Positions 8,566 to 17,052 of a stretch of 64,000 nucleotides of DNA are shown in pieces. A program made the translations under genes and the position numbers. Below the pieces are notes generated by a model that saw only the letters and a program-made list of their open reading frames with translations, searched no databases and was not told the origin of the DNA. Within the stretch, counting starts at the first letter, position 1. Every line of letters starts with the position of its first letter. Source of the stretch: Burkholderiaceae bacterium (GTDB lineage: Bacteria > Pseudomonadota > Gammaproteobacteria > Burkholderiales > Burkholderiaceae_E); the NCBI GenBank assembly GCA_024637155.1, contig JAGXFR010000005.1, forward strand, positions 1 through 64,000, in the 5' to 3' direction.

Positions 8566-8726
8566 GCCGGTCAACTGTCCGCTCTTCCCGATTCTTGGGC
8601 AGGCAAGCAGGATTGCCTTGACCGATCAATCCAAACAGGCCGTCTTTCGAATCTGCCGACACCGGCATTTCGCAAGTTCGAGTGGCGCAAGGCGGCCTGA
8701 TTCATCCACCCATCAAGGAAGGCAAC

Positions 8727-9434
8727 ATGACCACCCCATTGAAAAAGCTGCGCATCGACATCGTGTCCGATGTGGTTTGCCCCTGGTGCATCATCGGCTA
8801 CCGGCAGCTGGCAGTGGCGCTGGAGGCCACCGGCACGGAGCATGCCATTCACTGGCACCCGTTCGAGCTGAACCCCGCCATGTCCCCCGAGGGCCAGAAC
8901 CTGCGCGAGCACGTGGCCGAGAAATACGGCACCACGAAGGAGCAATCCGAGGAAAGCCGGGTCAGGATGACCGAGATCGGCGCAGACCTCGGCTTCGAGT
9001 TCCGCTTTGCCGACCACATGCGCATGCACAACACCTTCCACGTGCATCAGTTGCTGCATTGGGCCGAACAGCATGGGAGGATGCACGAACTGAAACAGGC
9101 TCTCTTTGCGGCTCACTTCACGGATTGCCGCAACTTGTCTGACGATGCCGTGCTGGCGGATGTGGCCGCAGAAGTCGGGCTGGAACGGGCCGAAGCCCTG
9201 AGCGTTCTAGAAGATCAGCGCTTTGCCACCGACGTGCGCACTGCCGAGGACTACTGGCTGAGGCAAGGCATCCGCGGTGTGCCGGCAGTGATCTTCAACC
9301 GTCGCCACCTGGTGAGCGGTGCGCAAGGGGTCGAGAACTACACGCGCATCCTGGAACAGTTGTCCGAAACCGAGCAGAGCCCGGGCTCCGGGCCTGGCCC
9401 GAACACCAAAGAAGGAGATCAGGATCATGTCTGA
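8727..9434 (+). CDS. DsbA-family thiol oxidoreductase (FrnE-like)
   Basis: This 235-residue protein has a thioredoxin fold. The active-site motif CPWC occurs at residues ~18-21 (SDVVCPWCIIGYRQL), and the cis-Pro motif is seen in GVPAVIFN (~188-195). No signal peptide is present, so it acts in the cytoplasm like FrnE and 2-hydroxychromene isomerase-type DsbA proteins, which are linked to oxidative-stress protection and disulfide chemistry. GGAAGG before ATG 8727 supports the start. Its last 8 bases overlap the GST gene, so the two are translationally coupled. Confidence 0.88.
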   Translation: MTTPLKKLRIDIVSDVVCPWCIIGYRQLAVALEATGTEHAIHWHPFELNPAMSPEGQNLREHVAEKYGTTKEQSEESRVRMTEIGADLGFEFRFADHMRMHNTFHVHQLLHWAEQHGRMHELKQALFAAHFTDCRNLSDDAVLADVAAEVGLERAEALSVLEDQRFATDVRTAEDYWLRQGIRGVPAVIFNRRHLVSGAQGVENYTRILEQLSETEQSPGSGPGPNTKEGDQDHV

Positions 9435-10302
9435 CGCGAAGAATTACGAACCACCCAAGGTCTGGACCTGGGACGCCGCAAATGGCGGGGAATGGGCCCA
9501 GATCAACCGTCCCATCGCCGGGCCGACACACGAGGCCACGCTGCCGCGGGGGGTGCATCCTTTGCAGCTCTATTCGCTGGGCACGCCCAATGGCCAGAAG
9601 GTCACGATCCTGCTCGAAGAGCTATTGGCTCTGGGCGAGAGCGGCGCGGAATATGACGCCCACCTGATCCGGATTGGTGAGGGCGACCAGTTCTCGACGG
9701 GCTTCGTTGCAGTGAATCCAAACTCGAAAATCCCGGCGCTCCTCGATACGGAGACCGGCAGTCGTGTTTTTGAAAGCGGCGCGATCCTGCTCTATCTGGC
9801 CGAGAAGTTCGGGCATTTCCTGCCCAAGGACGTTGCAGCGCGCACCGAGGTCATCAACTGGCTCTTCTGGCTGCAGGGCGCCGCACCCTATCTGGGCGGC
9901 GGGTTCGGTCATTTCTACGCCTATGCACCCGAGAAATTCGAATACCCGATCAACCGTTTCACCATGGAGGTGAAACGCCAGATGGACGTACTGGACCGCG
10001 AACTCTCGGAACACCGCTTTCTGGGCGGTGACGAATACACCATCGCCGACATGGCCACCTGGCCCTGGTACGGCAACCTGGTGCTGGGCGAGGCCTATGG
10101 CGCCGGCGAGTTTCTGCAGGTCGAGAGCTACAAGAATCTGCGCCGTTGGGCCGAAGAGATTCTTGCGCGCCCCGCCGTGCAGCGTGGACGCATGGTGAAC
10201 CGCACCCGGGGTGCGCCTTCAGAACAATTGCACGAGCGCCATGACGCGTCTGATTTCGATCTGAAAACCCAGGACAAACTGGGGCCGGAAAGCGCCGCTT
10301 GA
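9427..10302 (+). CDS. yghU: YghU-type glutathione S-transferase / disulfide-bond oxidoreductase
   Basis: This 291-residue protein has an N-terminal extension typical of YghU (YEPPKVWTWDAANGGEWA), a thioredoxin-like GST domain (SLGTPNGQKVTILLEEL, NPNSKIPALLD, ESGAILLYLAEK) and a helical C-terminal domain (YTIADMATWPWY). YghU enzymes bind two glutathiones and reduce disulfides or peroxides in the cytoplasm. The start ATG 9427 overlaps the end of the DsbA-like gene and has AAGGAGATC upstream. An operon with the DsbA-like gene under the TetR regulator is likely and suggests thiol stress. Confidence 0.93.
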   Translation: MSDAKNYEPPKVWTWDAANGGEWAQINRPIAGPTHEATLPRGVHPLQLYSLGTPNGQKVTILLEELLALGESGAEYDAHLIRIGEGDQFSTGFVAVNPNSKIPALLDTETGSRVFESGAILLYLAEKFGHFLPKDVAARTEVINWLFWLQGAAPYLGGGFGHFYAYAPEKFEYPINRFTMEVKRQMDVLDRELSEHRFLGGDEYTIADMATWPWYGNLVLGEAYGAGEFLQVESYKNLRRWAEEILARPAVQRGRMVNRTRGAPSEQLHERHDASDFDLKTQDKLGPESAA

Positions 10303-10353
10303 GTCGCTTTTCCAAGACAGGGGAATTCTTGCTGCTCGACACTTTGCACATCG

Positions 10354-10413
10354 AAGTTCGGGGGGGAAGACAAGGTGCAGCGGATGCGCGGGCGACGAGA
10401 CCATGGCAGATAG
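10354..10413 (+). pseudogene. Possible 3' remnant of frdA
   Basis: A short open frame reads KFGGEDKVQRMRGRRDHGR and stops at TAG 10411, overlapping the frdB start by 11 bases. FrdA flavoproteins end with a similar ..YGGE.. tail just before frdB, so this may be what is left of frdA. The remaining ~570 codons of a flavoprotein are absent, and the 50 bases before it look unrelated. The identification is an inference from a very short match. Confidence 0.3.
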
Positions 10414-11158
10414 CAAGCACACCATTGAAATCGAAGTCCTGCGCTACCGGCCTGAGCAGGACGGAGAGCCCGTTTGGCAGGGCTACCAGGTCCCGTTCAC
10501 CGAGGACATGTCGGTCCTGCAGGGGCTGCAGTACATCCAGGACGATCTCGACCCGACGCTGAGCTTTCGCTGGTCGTGCCGGATGGCCATATGTGGCAGT
10601 TGCGGCATGATGATCCAGGGCGTGCCCAAGCTCGCCTGCCATACGTTCCTGCGCAACTACTATCCGGAGAAACTCCGCGTCGGCCCCCTCGAGCACTTTC
10701 CGATCGAGCGCGATCTGGTCGTGGGAATCCAGGATTACGTCAAGCGGCTCGAGACCATCAAGCCCTACCTCATCCCCGCGGAGGGGCGCACGATCGAGGA
10801 GGGAGAGTATCTGCAGACGCCGCAGCAATTGGATCGCTACCAGCAGTTCAGCGCCTGCATCAACTGCATGCTCTGTTACGCCGCCTGCCCGCAGTATGGA
10901 ATGAACCCCAAGTTCATCGGCTCCGGCCACATGGCGCTCCTGCACCGTTACAACAGCGATTCGCGAGATGGCGGCAGCGACGAACGCATGGAAGTCGTGA
11001 ACGACGAGGATGGAGTGTGGGGATGCACCGCGATCCTGTATTGCTCGGTGGTCTGTCCGAAGCAGGTCGATCCGGCCCACGCCATCAACATGTACAAGCT
11101 CAAGAGTTCGATGGACTATTTCCTGAACTGGGTCGCGCCTCGCGAACCGGGTCGTTGA
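10403..11158 (+). CDS. frdB: Fumarate reductase iron-sulfur subunit (orphan)
   Basis: This 251-residue protein closely follows FrdB. The [2Fe-2S] cysteines are in SCRMAICGSCG and LAC (~58-79), and the [4Fe-4S]/[3Fe-4S] cysteines are in CINCMLCYAACPQ (~152-165) and GCTAILYCSVVCPKQVDP (~210-228). FrdB carries electrons from membrane quinol to the FAD subunit in anaerobic fumarate respiration. Here neither a complete frdA nor the membrane anchors frdC/frdD are present, so the subunit is orphaned in this window. It overlaps the convergent membrane-protein gene by 59 bp at its 3' end. Confidence 0.9.
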   Translation: MADSKHTIEIEVLRYRPEQDGEPVWQGYQVPFTEDMSVLQGLQYIQDDLDPTLSFRWSCRMAICGSCGMMIQGVPKLACHTFLRNYYPEKLRVGPLEHFPIERDLVVGIQDYVKRLETIKPYLIPAEGRTIEEGEYLQTPQQLDRYQQFSACINCMLCYAACPQYGMNPKFIGSGHMALLHRYNSDSRDGGSDERMEVVNDEDGVWGCTAILYCSVVCPKQVDPAHAINMYKLKSSMDYFLNWVAPREPGR

Positions 11159-11531
11159 GCGCCCAGTAGGCGAGCATCGCGATCCCGCCCCAGATTGCGC
11201 TGCGCGCTGTCATCGCCCAGACCGTGCGCGCCTCGAAGAGGCCGCCCGCGGCAACGTAGAAGCCGAAGCCGGCAAATACGGCCAGCGTCAGGAGCGCGAG
11301 CCACAGCGCCAGCCGCGCTGACCAGCGTCGGCCGCGCCACAGGCCTGGGGCGGCTGCGAGATAGGCAAAACCGGCCAGGAAATTGAACCAGATCACCAGC
11401 GGGAGATAGTGCCCGCCCGTCGCGCCGCTGCCGAACAGCGCGTTGCCGCCGCCGACGATGGTGAGCAACCCGAACAGCGCGGCAATCACTGCGGCCGTTC
11501 GCAAGGCAATGAACCGGGTCCCGGTCGGCAT
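11100..11531 (-). CDS. Small multi-pass membrane protein, hypothetical
   Basis: This 143-residue protein has four hydrophobic helices (roughly residues 10-30, 45-65, 75-97 and 105-125) and few charged residues. I do not recognise a named family. The start at 11531 has AGGGG upstream; an alternative ATG at 11573 lies 4 bases after the stop of the upstream gene. It is the last gene of the leftward nitric-oxide group and its 3' end overlaps frdB. A role with the neighbouring NnrS-like protein is only a contextual guess. Confidence 0.6.
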   Translation of the reverse strand: MPTGTRFIALRTAAVIAALFGLLTIVGGGNALFGSGATGGHYLPLVIWFNFLAGFAYLAAAPGLWRGRRWSARLALWLALLTLAVFAGFGFYVAAGGLFEARTVWAMTARSAIWGGIAMLAYWALNDPVREARPSSGNSPSNS

Positions 11532-11577
11532 GGCGATCCCCTGAGAACGCAATCGAATCGCGCGGGTCGGCATCGCG

Positions 11578-12681
11578 TCAGCCGCGCGCTGCCCGGGCCC
11601 GCGCCGCGCGGCCGCGGATCACGGCGGCGATCGTGCCCAGCACGAAGGCGAGTATGGCGATCCCGTTTCCCACGCCGCCCCACGCGCGCCACGCCGGCGC
11701 GACCATTGCGTCCCCGGCCATCCGCACGACGAGCGAGGCGTGCAGCAGCGCGAGCGGCGCGTAGAAGATCGGGGAATAGGGCATTTCCACGCGCAGCACG
11801 GCGGGAAAGATGATCGGCGCGTGGCCGAAGACCATCGAGAAGACGAATCCGAGCAGCACGGCGTGCAGGGCCGCATCGTAGGCTACCCCGCCATGGCCGA
11901 GTCCGCCGGCGGCGAGAATGATCAGGCCGGCGATGGCGAGCCAGGCGTAGCCGGAGAGCAGGCACACGGCCGTGAAGCGCGTGAGACCGGTTCCGCGCAC
12001 CGTGCGCCGCGCGATGTCCTGGCGCAAAAGCCAGAGCGCGACAGCGAGCAGACACGCACCCAGCAGCAGCGTCGCGGCGTCCCAGGCGAAGGGCGATGCA
12101 GCCGCGGCGATCAGCAGCAAGACCATCAATGCGGCAAACACGCGCCCCGCAACGGGCGACGGCGGCAGGAGTCGCGACAGCTCCAATCGTTCACCGGCGA
12201 TGGTGAGCACGAAGAAGGCGATTGACCAGGGCACGATCATCGTCACCGGCGCCCCGGCAAGCCACAGGAGGTTGCCGATCAGCCAGGCCGTGGCCCCGAG
12301 CGCCAGCGTGAGCGTGAACAGTTCGCGCTGCTGCCGGACGATGAGGAACGAGGCGATCGACAGGACGGCGCCGGCCGCTGAGAAAAAGAGCGCGGCGAGC
12401 TGCGCCGATCCGCCCAGGATCGCAACGACCCCGCCCAAACCCGCGAACAGCGGCCCCAGATAGGCCCAGCGGCGCGAGAGCGCGACCGCGCGCTCCAGGC
12501 TGATGACCGTGCCGAAGAACCCCGACACCATCAGGGGTCCGTGCAGGACGGCCAGTCCGGCCGCCGGCTCGGCAAATGGCCAGCCCAGCCGCGCCAGCCC
12601 CGCAGCCACACCCACGAACAAGGACGCGAAGCCGAGCGCGAGCAGCGGCACTCGCCAGGGAACGCTGAGTCCGGCCCTCAC
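11578..12681 (-). CDS. NnrS-like polytopic membrane protein
   Basis: This 367-residue protein has about 11-12 hydrophobic helices. Conserved-looking His residues occur in VLHGPLMVSGFF (near residue 46) and in LHAVLLGFVFSMVFGHAPIIFP (~275-296). This pattern, and the location beside nnrS, nsrR, DUF2249 and MIP18 genes, suggests a haem/copper membrane protein of the NnrS type that helps cope with nitric oxide. Sequence similarity to the clear NnrS at 13906-15096 is weak, so the family call is tentative. The ATG at 12681 lies 31 bp after the DUF2249 stop codon on the same strand. Confidence 0.6.
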   Translation of the reverse strand: MRAGLSVPWRVPLLALGFASLFVGVAAGLARLGWPFAEPAAGLAVLHGPLMVSGFFGTVISLERAVALSRRWAYLGPLFAGLGGVVAILGGSAQLAALFFSAAGAVLSIASFLIVRQQRELFTLTLALGATAWLIGNLLWLAGAPVTMIVPWSIAFFVLTIAGERLELSRLLPPSPVAGRVFAALMVLLLIAAAASPFAWDAATLLLGACLLAVALWLLRQDIARRTVRGTGLTRFTAVCLLSGYAWLAIAGLIILAAGGLGHGGVAYDAALHAVLLGFVFSMVFGHAPIIFPAVLRVEMPYSPIFYAPLALLHASLVVRMAGDAMVAPAWRAWGGVGNGIAILAFVLGTIAAVIRGRAARARAARG

Positions 12682-12712
12682 GCTCGTTGCCGCTGCGGGC
12701 GCGCTGTCCTGA

Positions 12713-12952
12713 CTACGCGACGCGGCCGATGCGCACCTGCCAAACCTCGGGACCCTGCTCCAGATACTCCCACAGGAATTGCCCGGCGTACTCGGCCTGG
12801 AACTGGTAGTAGAGCGGCTTCGGATCGTGGTCGTTCACGAGCAGAAATGCATCACCAGGCGTGAGCTTGTGGAAGGTGCCGAAAATGAGGGGATGGCGCT
12901 CGCGAGGCGCGATGGTGCGCACGTCGATGGTGCTGGGTGTGGTTTCGGTCAT
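12713..12952 (-). CDS. DUF2249 protein
   Basis: This 79-residue cytoplasmic protein carries the DUF2249 core: IDVRTIAPRERHPLIF, then LLVNDHDPKPLYYQFQAEY and a C-terminal WQVRIGRV strand. DUF2249 domains are frequent near denitrification and NO-detoxification genes and resemble SirA/TusA-like folds, but their biochemistry is not settled. The start at 12952 is chosen because the family begins about here and GAGAAG lies upstream; a longer frame to 13033 exists. It is part of the leftward group downstream of the NsrR operator. Confidence 0.8.
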   Translation of the reverse strand: MTETTPSTIDVRTIAPRERHPLIFGTFHKLTPGDAFLLVNDHDPKPLYYQFQAEYAGQFLWEYLEQGPEVWQVRIGRVA

Positions 12953-13016
12953 GACGATGTCTTCTCGAGTTGGAAGGGAAAGGGCGGCCGTCGCTCGCAT
13001 GTCCACGGAACCGGGA

Positions 13017-13340
13017 TCATTCGGGCCAGCCAAGGGTTTGCTTTGCGCTCTCGGACATCCGGTCGGGCGTCCAGAACGGTTCCCAGACGAGTTCCACGTC
13101 GACTGGGTAGCCGACCGGAAACAGCGCGGTGACGGCGCGTCGGGCCTGGTCGCAGATGAGATCGCCCATTGGGCAAGCCGGCGACGTCATGGTCAGCTCG
13201 ACCCGCACGCGTTGCGCATTCAGGTCCACGCCACAGACCAACCCGAGGTCGACGATGTTGATGCCGACTTCGGGATCGTCCACCGAGCGCAGTGCCTCAA
13301 GCACGTCCTCTTCGGTCGGCAGAGCGGGTTGGGTTGCCAT
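13017..13340 (-). CDS. MIP18/DUF59-family iron-sulfur assembly protein (SufT/PaaD-like)
   Basis: This 107-residue protein has the MIP18 signature DPEVGINIVDLGLV (~22-35) and the conserved Cys in TSPACPMGDLI (~53-63). These proteins help mature Fe-S clusters. First gene of the leftward operon, it starts 12 bp from the NsrR-type operator. Pairing an Fe-S repair factor with NO-response genes is logical because NO destroys Fe-S clusters. The ATG at 13340 is the natural start. Confidence 0.88.
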   Translation of the reverse strand: MATQPALPTEEDVLEALRSVDDPEVGINIVDLGLVCGVDLNAQRVRVELTMTSPACPMGDLICDQARRAVTALFPVGYPVDVELVWEPFWTPDRMSESAKQTLGWPE

Positions 13341-13351
13341 GGGCTCGCAAT

Positions 13352-13374
13352 AAGATGTACAAGAGATACAGCTT
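13352..13374. promoter_or_regulatory. NsrR-type operator
   Basis: AAGATGTA-CAAGAGA-TACAGCTT is an inverted repeat of 8-bp arms (one mismatch) with a 7-bp spacer. AAGATGTA/C is the known half-site of NsrR, the NO-sensing Rrf2 repressor. It sits between the divergent MIP18-type gene and the nsrR-like gene, so it can control both. A TATAAT hexamer at 13421-13426 may be the -10 box of nsrR. Confidence 0.75.
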
Positions 13375-13450
13375 TAATGTAGCACGGTGATTTTGAAGAA
13401 GCAATATGTTCCATGCACCTTATAATGTCGCCCATGCCCCGCACCCCGCC

Positions 13451-13909
13451 ATGCGCCTGACCACCTTCTCCGACTACAGCCTGCGCGTCCTCGTCTACTT
13501 GGGGGTGCAGGACGAGGGTCTCGCCACGATCGGCGAGATTGCCTCGGCCTATGGCATTTCCGAGAACCACTTGATGAAGGTGGTCCATCACCTCGCGCAG
13601 CACGGCTATGTCGAAACGGTGCGCGGCAAGGGCGGCGGAATGCGGCTCGCCCGCGCGCCCGCGCAGATCAACGTCGGAGAGGTCGTACGAGGCACCGAAG
13701 AGAACCTCAGGCTGGTCGAGTGTTTCGATCCGCAGGCTTCCGACTGCCGCATCGAGCCGGCGTGCATCCTGCGCGGCGCGCTCGGCCGCGCGCTGGATGC
13801 CTTCTTCGGCGTGCTCGACGCGTATACGCTCGCCGAACTGCTGGTCCCCAAGACCAAGCTGCGCAAGATGCTGACTGCGGTCGCGGCCCCGCGGGCGCGC
13901 ATTCGCTAG
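13451..13909 (+). CDS. nsrR: Rrf2-family NO-sensing repressor NsrR
   Basis: This 152-residue regulator has an N-terminal winged helix (MRLTTFSDYSLRVLVYLG, then SAYGISENHLMKVVHHLAQ). Three cysteines ligate the [2Fe-2S] or [4Fe-4S] cluster that senses NO (ECFDPQASDCRIEPACIL, ~95-112). Spacing and flanking residues match NsrR rather than IscR. The start is placed at MRLTTFSDY (13451), as in family members; a longer frame begins at 13406. An NsrR-type operator lies about 77 bp upstream. It converges with nnrS, overlapping 4 bp. Confidence 0.92.
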   Translation: MRLTTFSDYSLRVLVYLGVQDEGLATIGEIASAYGISENHLMKVVHHLAQHGYVETVRGKGGGMRLARAPAQINVGEVVRGTEENLRLVECFDPQASDCRIEPACILRGALGRALDAFFGVLDAYTLAELLVPKTKLRKMLTAVAAPRARIR

Positions 13910-15096
13910 CCCGGCTTGCCGTCCAGGCGCGGACGCGTGAGCATGGGCCACAACGCGATGGTGACGAGGGCAAACGCGGCCGACCACAGGACGCCCGACG
14001 CGACGATCGCGGTCAGCGTCCACTCCGGCGCCGCGAGCGGCAGGAACACGCGCACCGCTGCGCCGAGGTGCACGAGCACGTAGGACACGGTCTCGATCGC
14101 CGAGGTCTGCAGGGGGCGCCCGGTGTGCCCGCGGGAGGTGCGGGTCATCATGCCGATGGTGATGCCGCCGATGACGCCCACCGCCAGTGCGTGGGTGGCG
14201 AGTGACGCCGGCACGAGATCGAAGGCCGCCAGCGCGCGCAACGCCAGGTGAAGCACGATCCACGCGTAGGACAGGTGAAGGATCCACACGATCGGTTTGC
14301 CAGTGGTGGCCCAGGGCTTCCACAACGCGAGCCGCGCCGCATGCGCGATTCCCGCGACGGTTGCCACGACGGCGATCGCCGCAGGCGGCAAAATCAACGC
14401 ATCGACCGCGAGCAGCCCCACGGTGCTCCCCAGCGCGGTGCGCTCGAGCCAGGCCCGGCGCGTGGCGTTGGTTCCCGGAATCCCGTTGTTCGTGAACATC
14501 GGGATCACGCGCCCGGCCATGACCACGATGACGAACAGGATCAGGTCGAGCCCGACCTGCAGTCCGCGCTCGATCGGGAAATCGATCACGCCGGCCATGG
14601 CAAGGTAGAAGATCAGGTTGACCGCGCCGAAACCCAGCAGCAGCGGCACGAAGAAGTAGTTGCGGCGGTTGCGGCTGGCGACCAGCGGAATGGCCATCCC
14701 GATGGCGGCAGCGATGGCAAACGCGATGTCGGCTGCGGCGGCAAGCGCATGCCAGGGGCTGAACACCAGCAGGCGCGCGGCAAGCCACAGCGCGGCGATC
14801 GCGGCAAGTGGCATGCCGGTCGGTGTCGGGTGGCTGGTCCACGTGCGTCCGGCGGTGAACAGAAACCCGACGATGACGGCAAAGGTGTAGCCGAAGATCA
14901 TTTCGTGCGCGTGCCAGCGCGGGTCGCCGAAATAGACCGGCGACCCGATCCAGCCCGCGAGGGGCGCGATCCAGAACAGGATCGAGAGCGCGGCGAAGGA
15001 TCCGGCCAGCAGATAGAAGGGGCGAAAGGCCAGGTTCCACAGCGCGAAGCGCTTGGGTTGCGCTGGGCTGGAAGGCTGCGCGGGTGTTTTCGTCAT
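13906..15096 (-). CDS. nnrS: NnrS family protein
   Basis: This 396-residue inner-membrane protein has ~12 helices. The NnrS hallmark WHAHEMIFGYTFAVIVGFL lies at ~61-79, followed by ARVIPMFTNNGIPG-type and GGITIGMMTRTSRGHTGRPL blocks further on. NnrS binds haem and copper and protects cells from nitrosative stress, especially iron-centre damage. It is transcribed toward nsrR. The neighbouring ABC operon is on the same strand but separated by 50 bp. Confidence 0.95.
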   Translation of the reverse strand: MTKTPAQPSSPAQPKRFALWNLAFRPFYLLAGSFAALSILFWIAPLAGWIGSPVYFGDPRWHAHEMIFGYTFAVIVGFLFTAGRTWTSHPTPTGMPLAAIAALWLAARLLVFSPWHALAAAADIAFAIAAAIGMAIPLVASRNRRNYFFVPLLLGFGAVNLIFYLAMAGVIDFPIERGLQVGLDLILFVIVVMAGRVIPMFTNNGIPGTNATRRAWLERTALGSTVGLLAVDALILPPAAIAVVATVAGIAHAARLALWKPWATTGKPIVWILHLSYAWIVLHLALRALAAFDLVPASLATHALAVGVIGGITIGMMTRTSRGHTGRPLQTSAIETVSYVLVHLGAAVRVFLPLAAPEWTLTAIVASGVLWSAAFALVTIALWPMLTRPRLDGKPG

Positions 15097-15146
15097 GGAC
15101 TTTCGCCTCGTTCCCTGGAGCCGGTAAACCGTGCCCGGCCGTGAGA

Positions 15147-15854
15147 TTATGCCGCCCTCGCCTCGCCCGCCTCTTCATAGGTGCGGCCGTCGCGAATGTG
15201 ATAGATCCGCCGGAAGGTCGGAATGATCTTCTCGTCATGGGTCACCACGATGATCGCGGTGCCGAAGCGCTGCGCCATCTCGTTGAGAATGCGAATCACG
15301 GTGAGTGCGCGCTCGCTGTCGAGCGGCGCAGTGGGCTCGTCGGCGAGGATGATCGGCGCCTGGTTCACCAGCGCGCGCGCGATCGCGACCCGCTGCTGCT
15401 CACCGCCCGAGAGTTGCGGCACCTGTGCCTGGGCGCGATGGCCGACATCGAGCGCCGCGAGCATCTCGCGGGCGCGCTCGCGCGCCGCCGCGTTGGGCAT
15501 CCCGGCCAGCATCGGGATCACCGCGACGTTGTCGGTCACGTCGAGGAACGGGATCAGGTAGGGCGCCTGGAACACGAAGCCGATCCGGTCGCGGCGCAAG
15601 GCGCGCAGGTCGGCGACCTTCCAGCCGTGGTCGTATATCGTCTCGCCGGCGAGCGCCATGTGCCCGGCGGTGGGCTCGATCACCGCGCCGAGACACTTGA
15701 GCAGCGTGCTCTTGCCCGAGCCGCTGGGGCCGATCAGCCCAACGACCTCGCCGGGCTGCACGATCATGTCCACGCCCTTCAGGGCGTCGACCGCCGCGTC
15801 GCCCTCGCCGTAGCGCTTGGTGAGGCCGCGGATCTCGATTGCCGGATGCGTCAT
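15147..15854 (-). CDS. ABC transporter ATP-binding protein (MacB/LolD type)
   Basis: This 235-residue ATPase has Walker A GPSGSGKST (~41-49), signature LSGGEQQRVAIARAL (~143-157), Walker B IILADEPT (~164-171) and the H-loop THDEK. The D-loop region reads APLDSE instead of the usual ANLDS, a small deviation. It powers the permease encoded 4 bp upstream. With the HlyD protein this makes a MacAB-like or DevBCA-like efflux/export system. Confidence 0.93.
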   Translation of the reverse strand: MTHPAIEIRGLTKRYGEGDAAVDALKGVDMIVQPGEVVGLIGPSGSGKSTLLKCLGAVIEPTAGHMALAGETIYDHGWKVADLRALRRDRIGFVFQAPYLIPFLDVTDNVAVIPMLAGMPNAAARERAREMLAALDVGHRAQAQVPQLSGGEQQRVAIARALVNQAPIILADEPTAPLDSERALTVIRILNEMAQRFGTAIIVVTHDEKIIPTFRRIYHIRDGRTYEEAGEARAA

Positions 15855-15858
15855 GTCG

Positions 15859-17052
15859 TCAGCCTCCGATCGCCGTCGCCGGATCGACGGCGAGCGCCGC
15901 GCGGATCGCGACGATGCTCGAGAGCGCCGACACGATCAGCACGAGGAACGCGCCCGTCACCGCGTCCCCGGGCACCAGCAGCACGTATTTGGGGAAGATC
16001 GGCGCCCACAGGGTCGAGACAGTCTTGCCGACGATGAAGCCGATGGCCCCGAGGCCGAGCGCCTGCTGCAGGATCATCGCGGCGATGGTGCGGTTACGCG
16101 CGCCGATGAGTTTCAGTACCGCGATCTCGCGCACCTTGTTCAGCGTCATCGTGTAGATGATGAAGGCGATGATGGCCCCGCTGACCACGGTGAGGATGAC
16201 GAGGAACATGAAGATCTGTTTTGCGGATGTGGCGATCAGCTTGGCGATCAGAACCTCGTCCATGTCCGATTTCGTGTAGGCCTCCAGGTGCTTCCAGCGC
16301 CGGATCTGGCTTGCCACCACCGCCTCGTCGGCGTGCGGCGCGAGGCGCAGCATCACGACGTTGACGCTGTGGCTCGTGGTCTGGCTCGCCTGCACCGCCT
16401 CGAGCAGCCCGGGCACCCCGGGACGGTTGAACGCCGGGTTCGCCGCGGTGCGCGCGCGTTCGTTGACGAGCGCATCGTTGTCCTTGCGGAACTGCACTTC
16501 CTGCGCATCCTTGAGCGGAACGAAGACCATGGGGTCACCCCCGGCAGACACCATGCGGCGCGTCAGGCCGACCACCGTATATTCGTTGCGGCGGATGCGG
16601 ATGCGTTCGTCGAGACGCAGGCCGCTGCGCACGTCGGCGATTGCCTCGTAGTGCGAGCGCGTGATCGGGCGTCCGGCCACGAGGTGGTCGGGCTCGCCCG
16701 GATGACCCGGCTCAAAGCCCACCAGCATGACGCGCACGTCGCCGCCTTCGTGCTGGACCTGCATGGTCAGGTAGGTGACGTTGCCGGCCGCGACGACGCC
16801 GGGGATGCCGAGCAGACTGCGCCAGGCGTCGTCGCGCACGTTCGAGGGCTCGGCGTAGGGGCCGAGCGTATCGCGCTGCACCACCCACAGGTCGGCGCCG
16901 GCGTTTTGCAGCAGCACGCGCCCGTCGTCCACCAGCCCCCGATAGATGCCCGCCATCGACAGCGTCAACCCGACGAGCAGGCCCAGTCCGAGCCCGGTGA
17001 AGACGAACTTGCCCCAACCGTGCAGAATGTCGCGACTGGCGAGATTGATCAT
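15859..17052 (-). CDS. ABC transporter permease (MacB/FtsX fold)
   Basis: This 397-residue permease has an N-terminal helix (GKFVFTGLGLGLLVGLTLSMAG), a ~230-residue periplasmic MacB-PCD domain, and three C-terminal helices of the FtsX domain (FLVILTVVSGAIIAFIIYTMTL, then KVREIAVLKLIGARNRTI). The coupling motif EIAVLKLIGA is typical. The ATG at 17052 overlaps the stop of the HlyD gene as ATGA. DevC-like periplasmic domains handle lipids, peptides or macrolides, but substrate cannot be assigned. Confidence 0.92.
   Translation of the reverse strand: MINLASRDILHGWGKFVFTGLGLGLLVGLTLSMAGIYRGLVDDGRVLLQNAGADLWVVQRDTLGPYAEPSNVRDDAWRSLLGIPGVVAAGNVTYLTMQVQHEGGDVRVMLVGFEPGHPGEPDHLVAGRPITRSHYEAIADVRSGLRLDERIRIRRNEYTVVGLTRRMVSAGGDPMVFVPLKDAQEVQFRKDNDALVNERARTAANPAFNRPGVPGLLEAVQASQTTSHSVNVVMLRLAPHADEAVVASQIRRWKHLEAYTKSDMDEVLIAKLIATSAKQIFMFLVILTVVSGAIIAFIIYTMTLNKVREIAVLKLIGARNRTIAAMILQQALGLGAIGFIVGKTVSTLWAPIFPKYVLLVPGDAVTGAFLVLIVSALSSIVAIRAALAVDPATAIGG

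Noticed and set aside
10403-11158. Succinate dehydrogenase subunit SdhB instead of FrdB
   Set aside because: SCRMAICGSCGMM, the CINCMLCYAACPQ block and the C-terminal CPKQVDP context follow FrdB.
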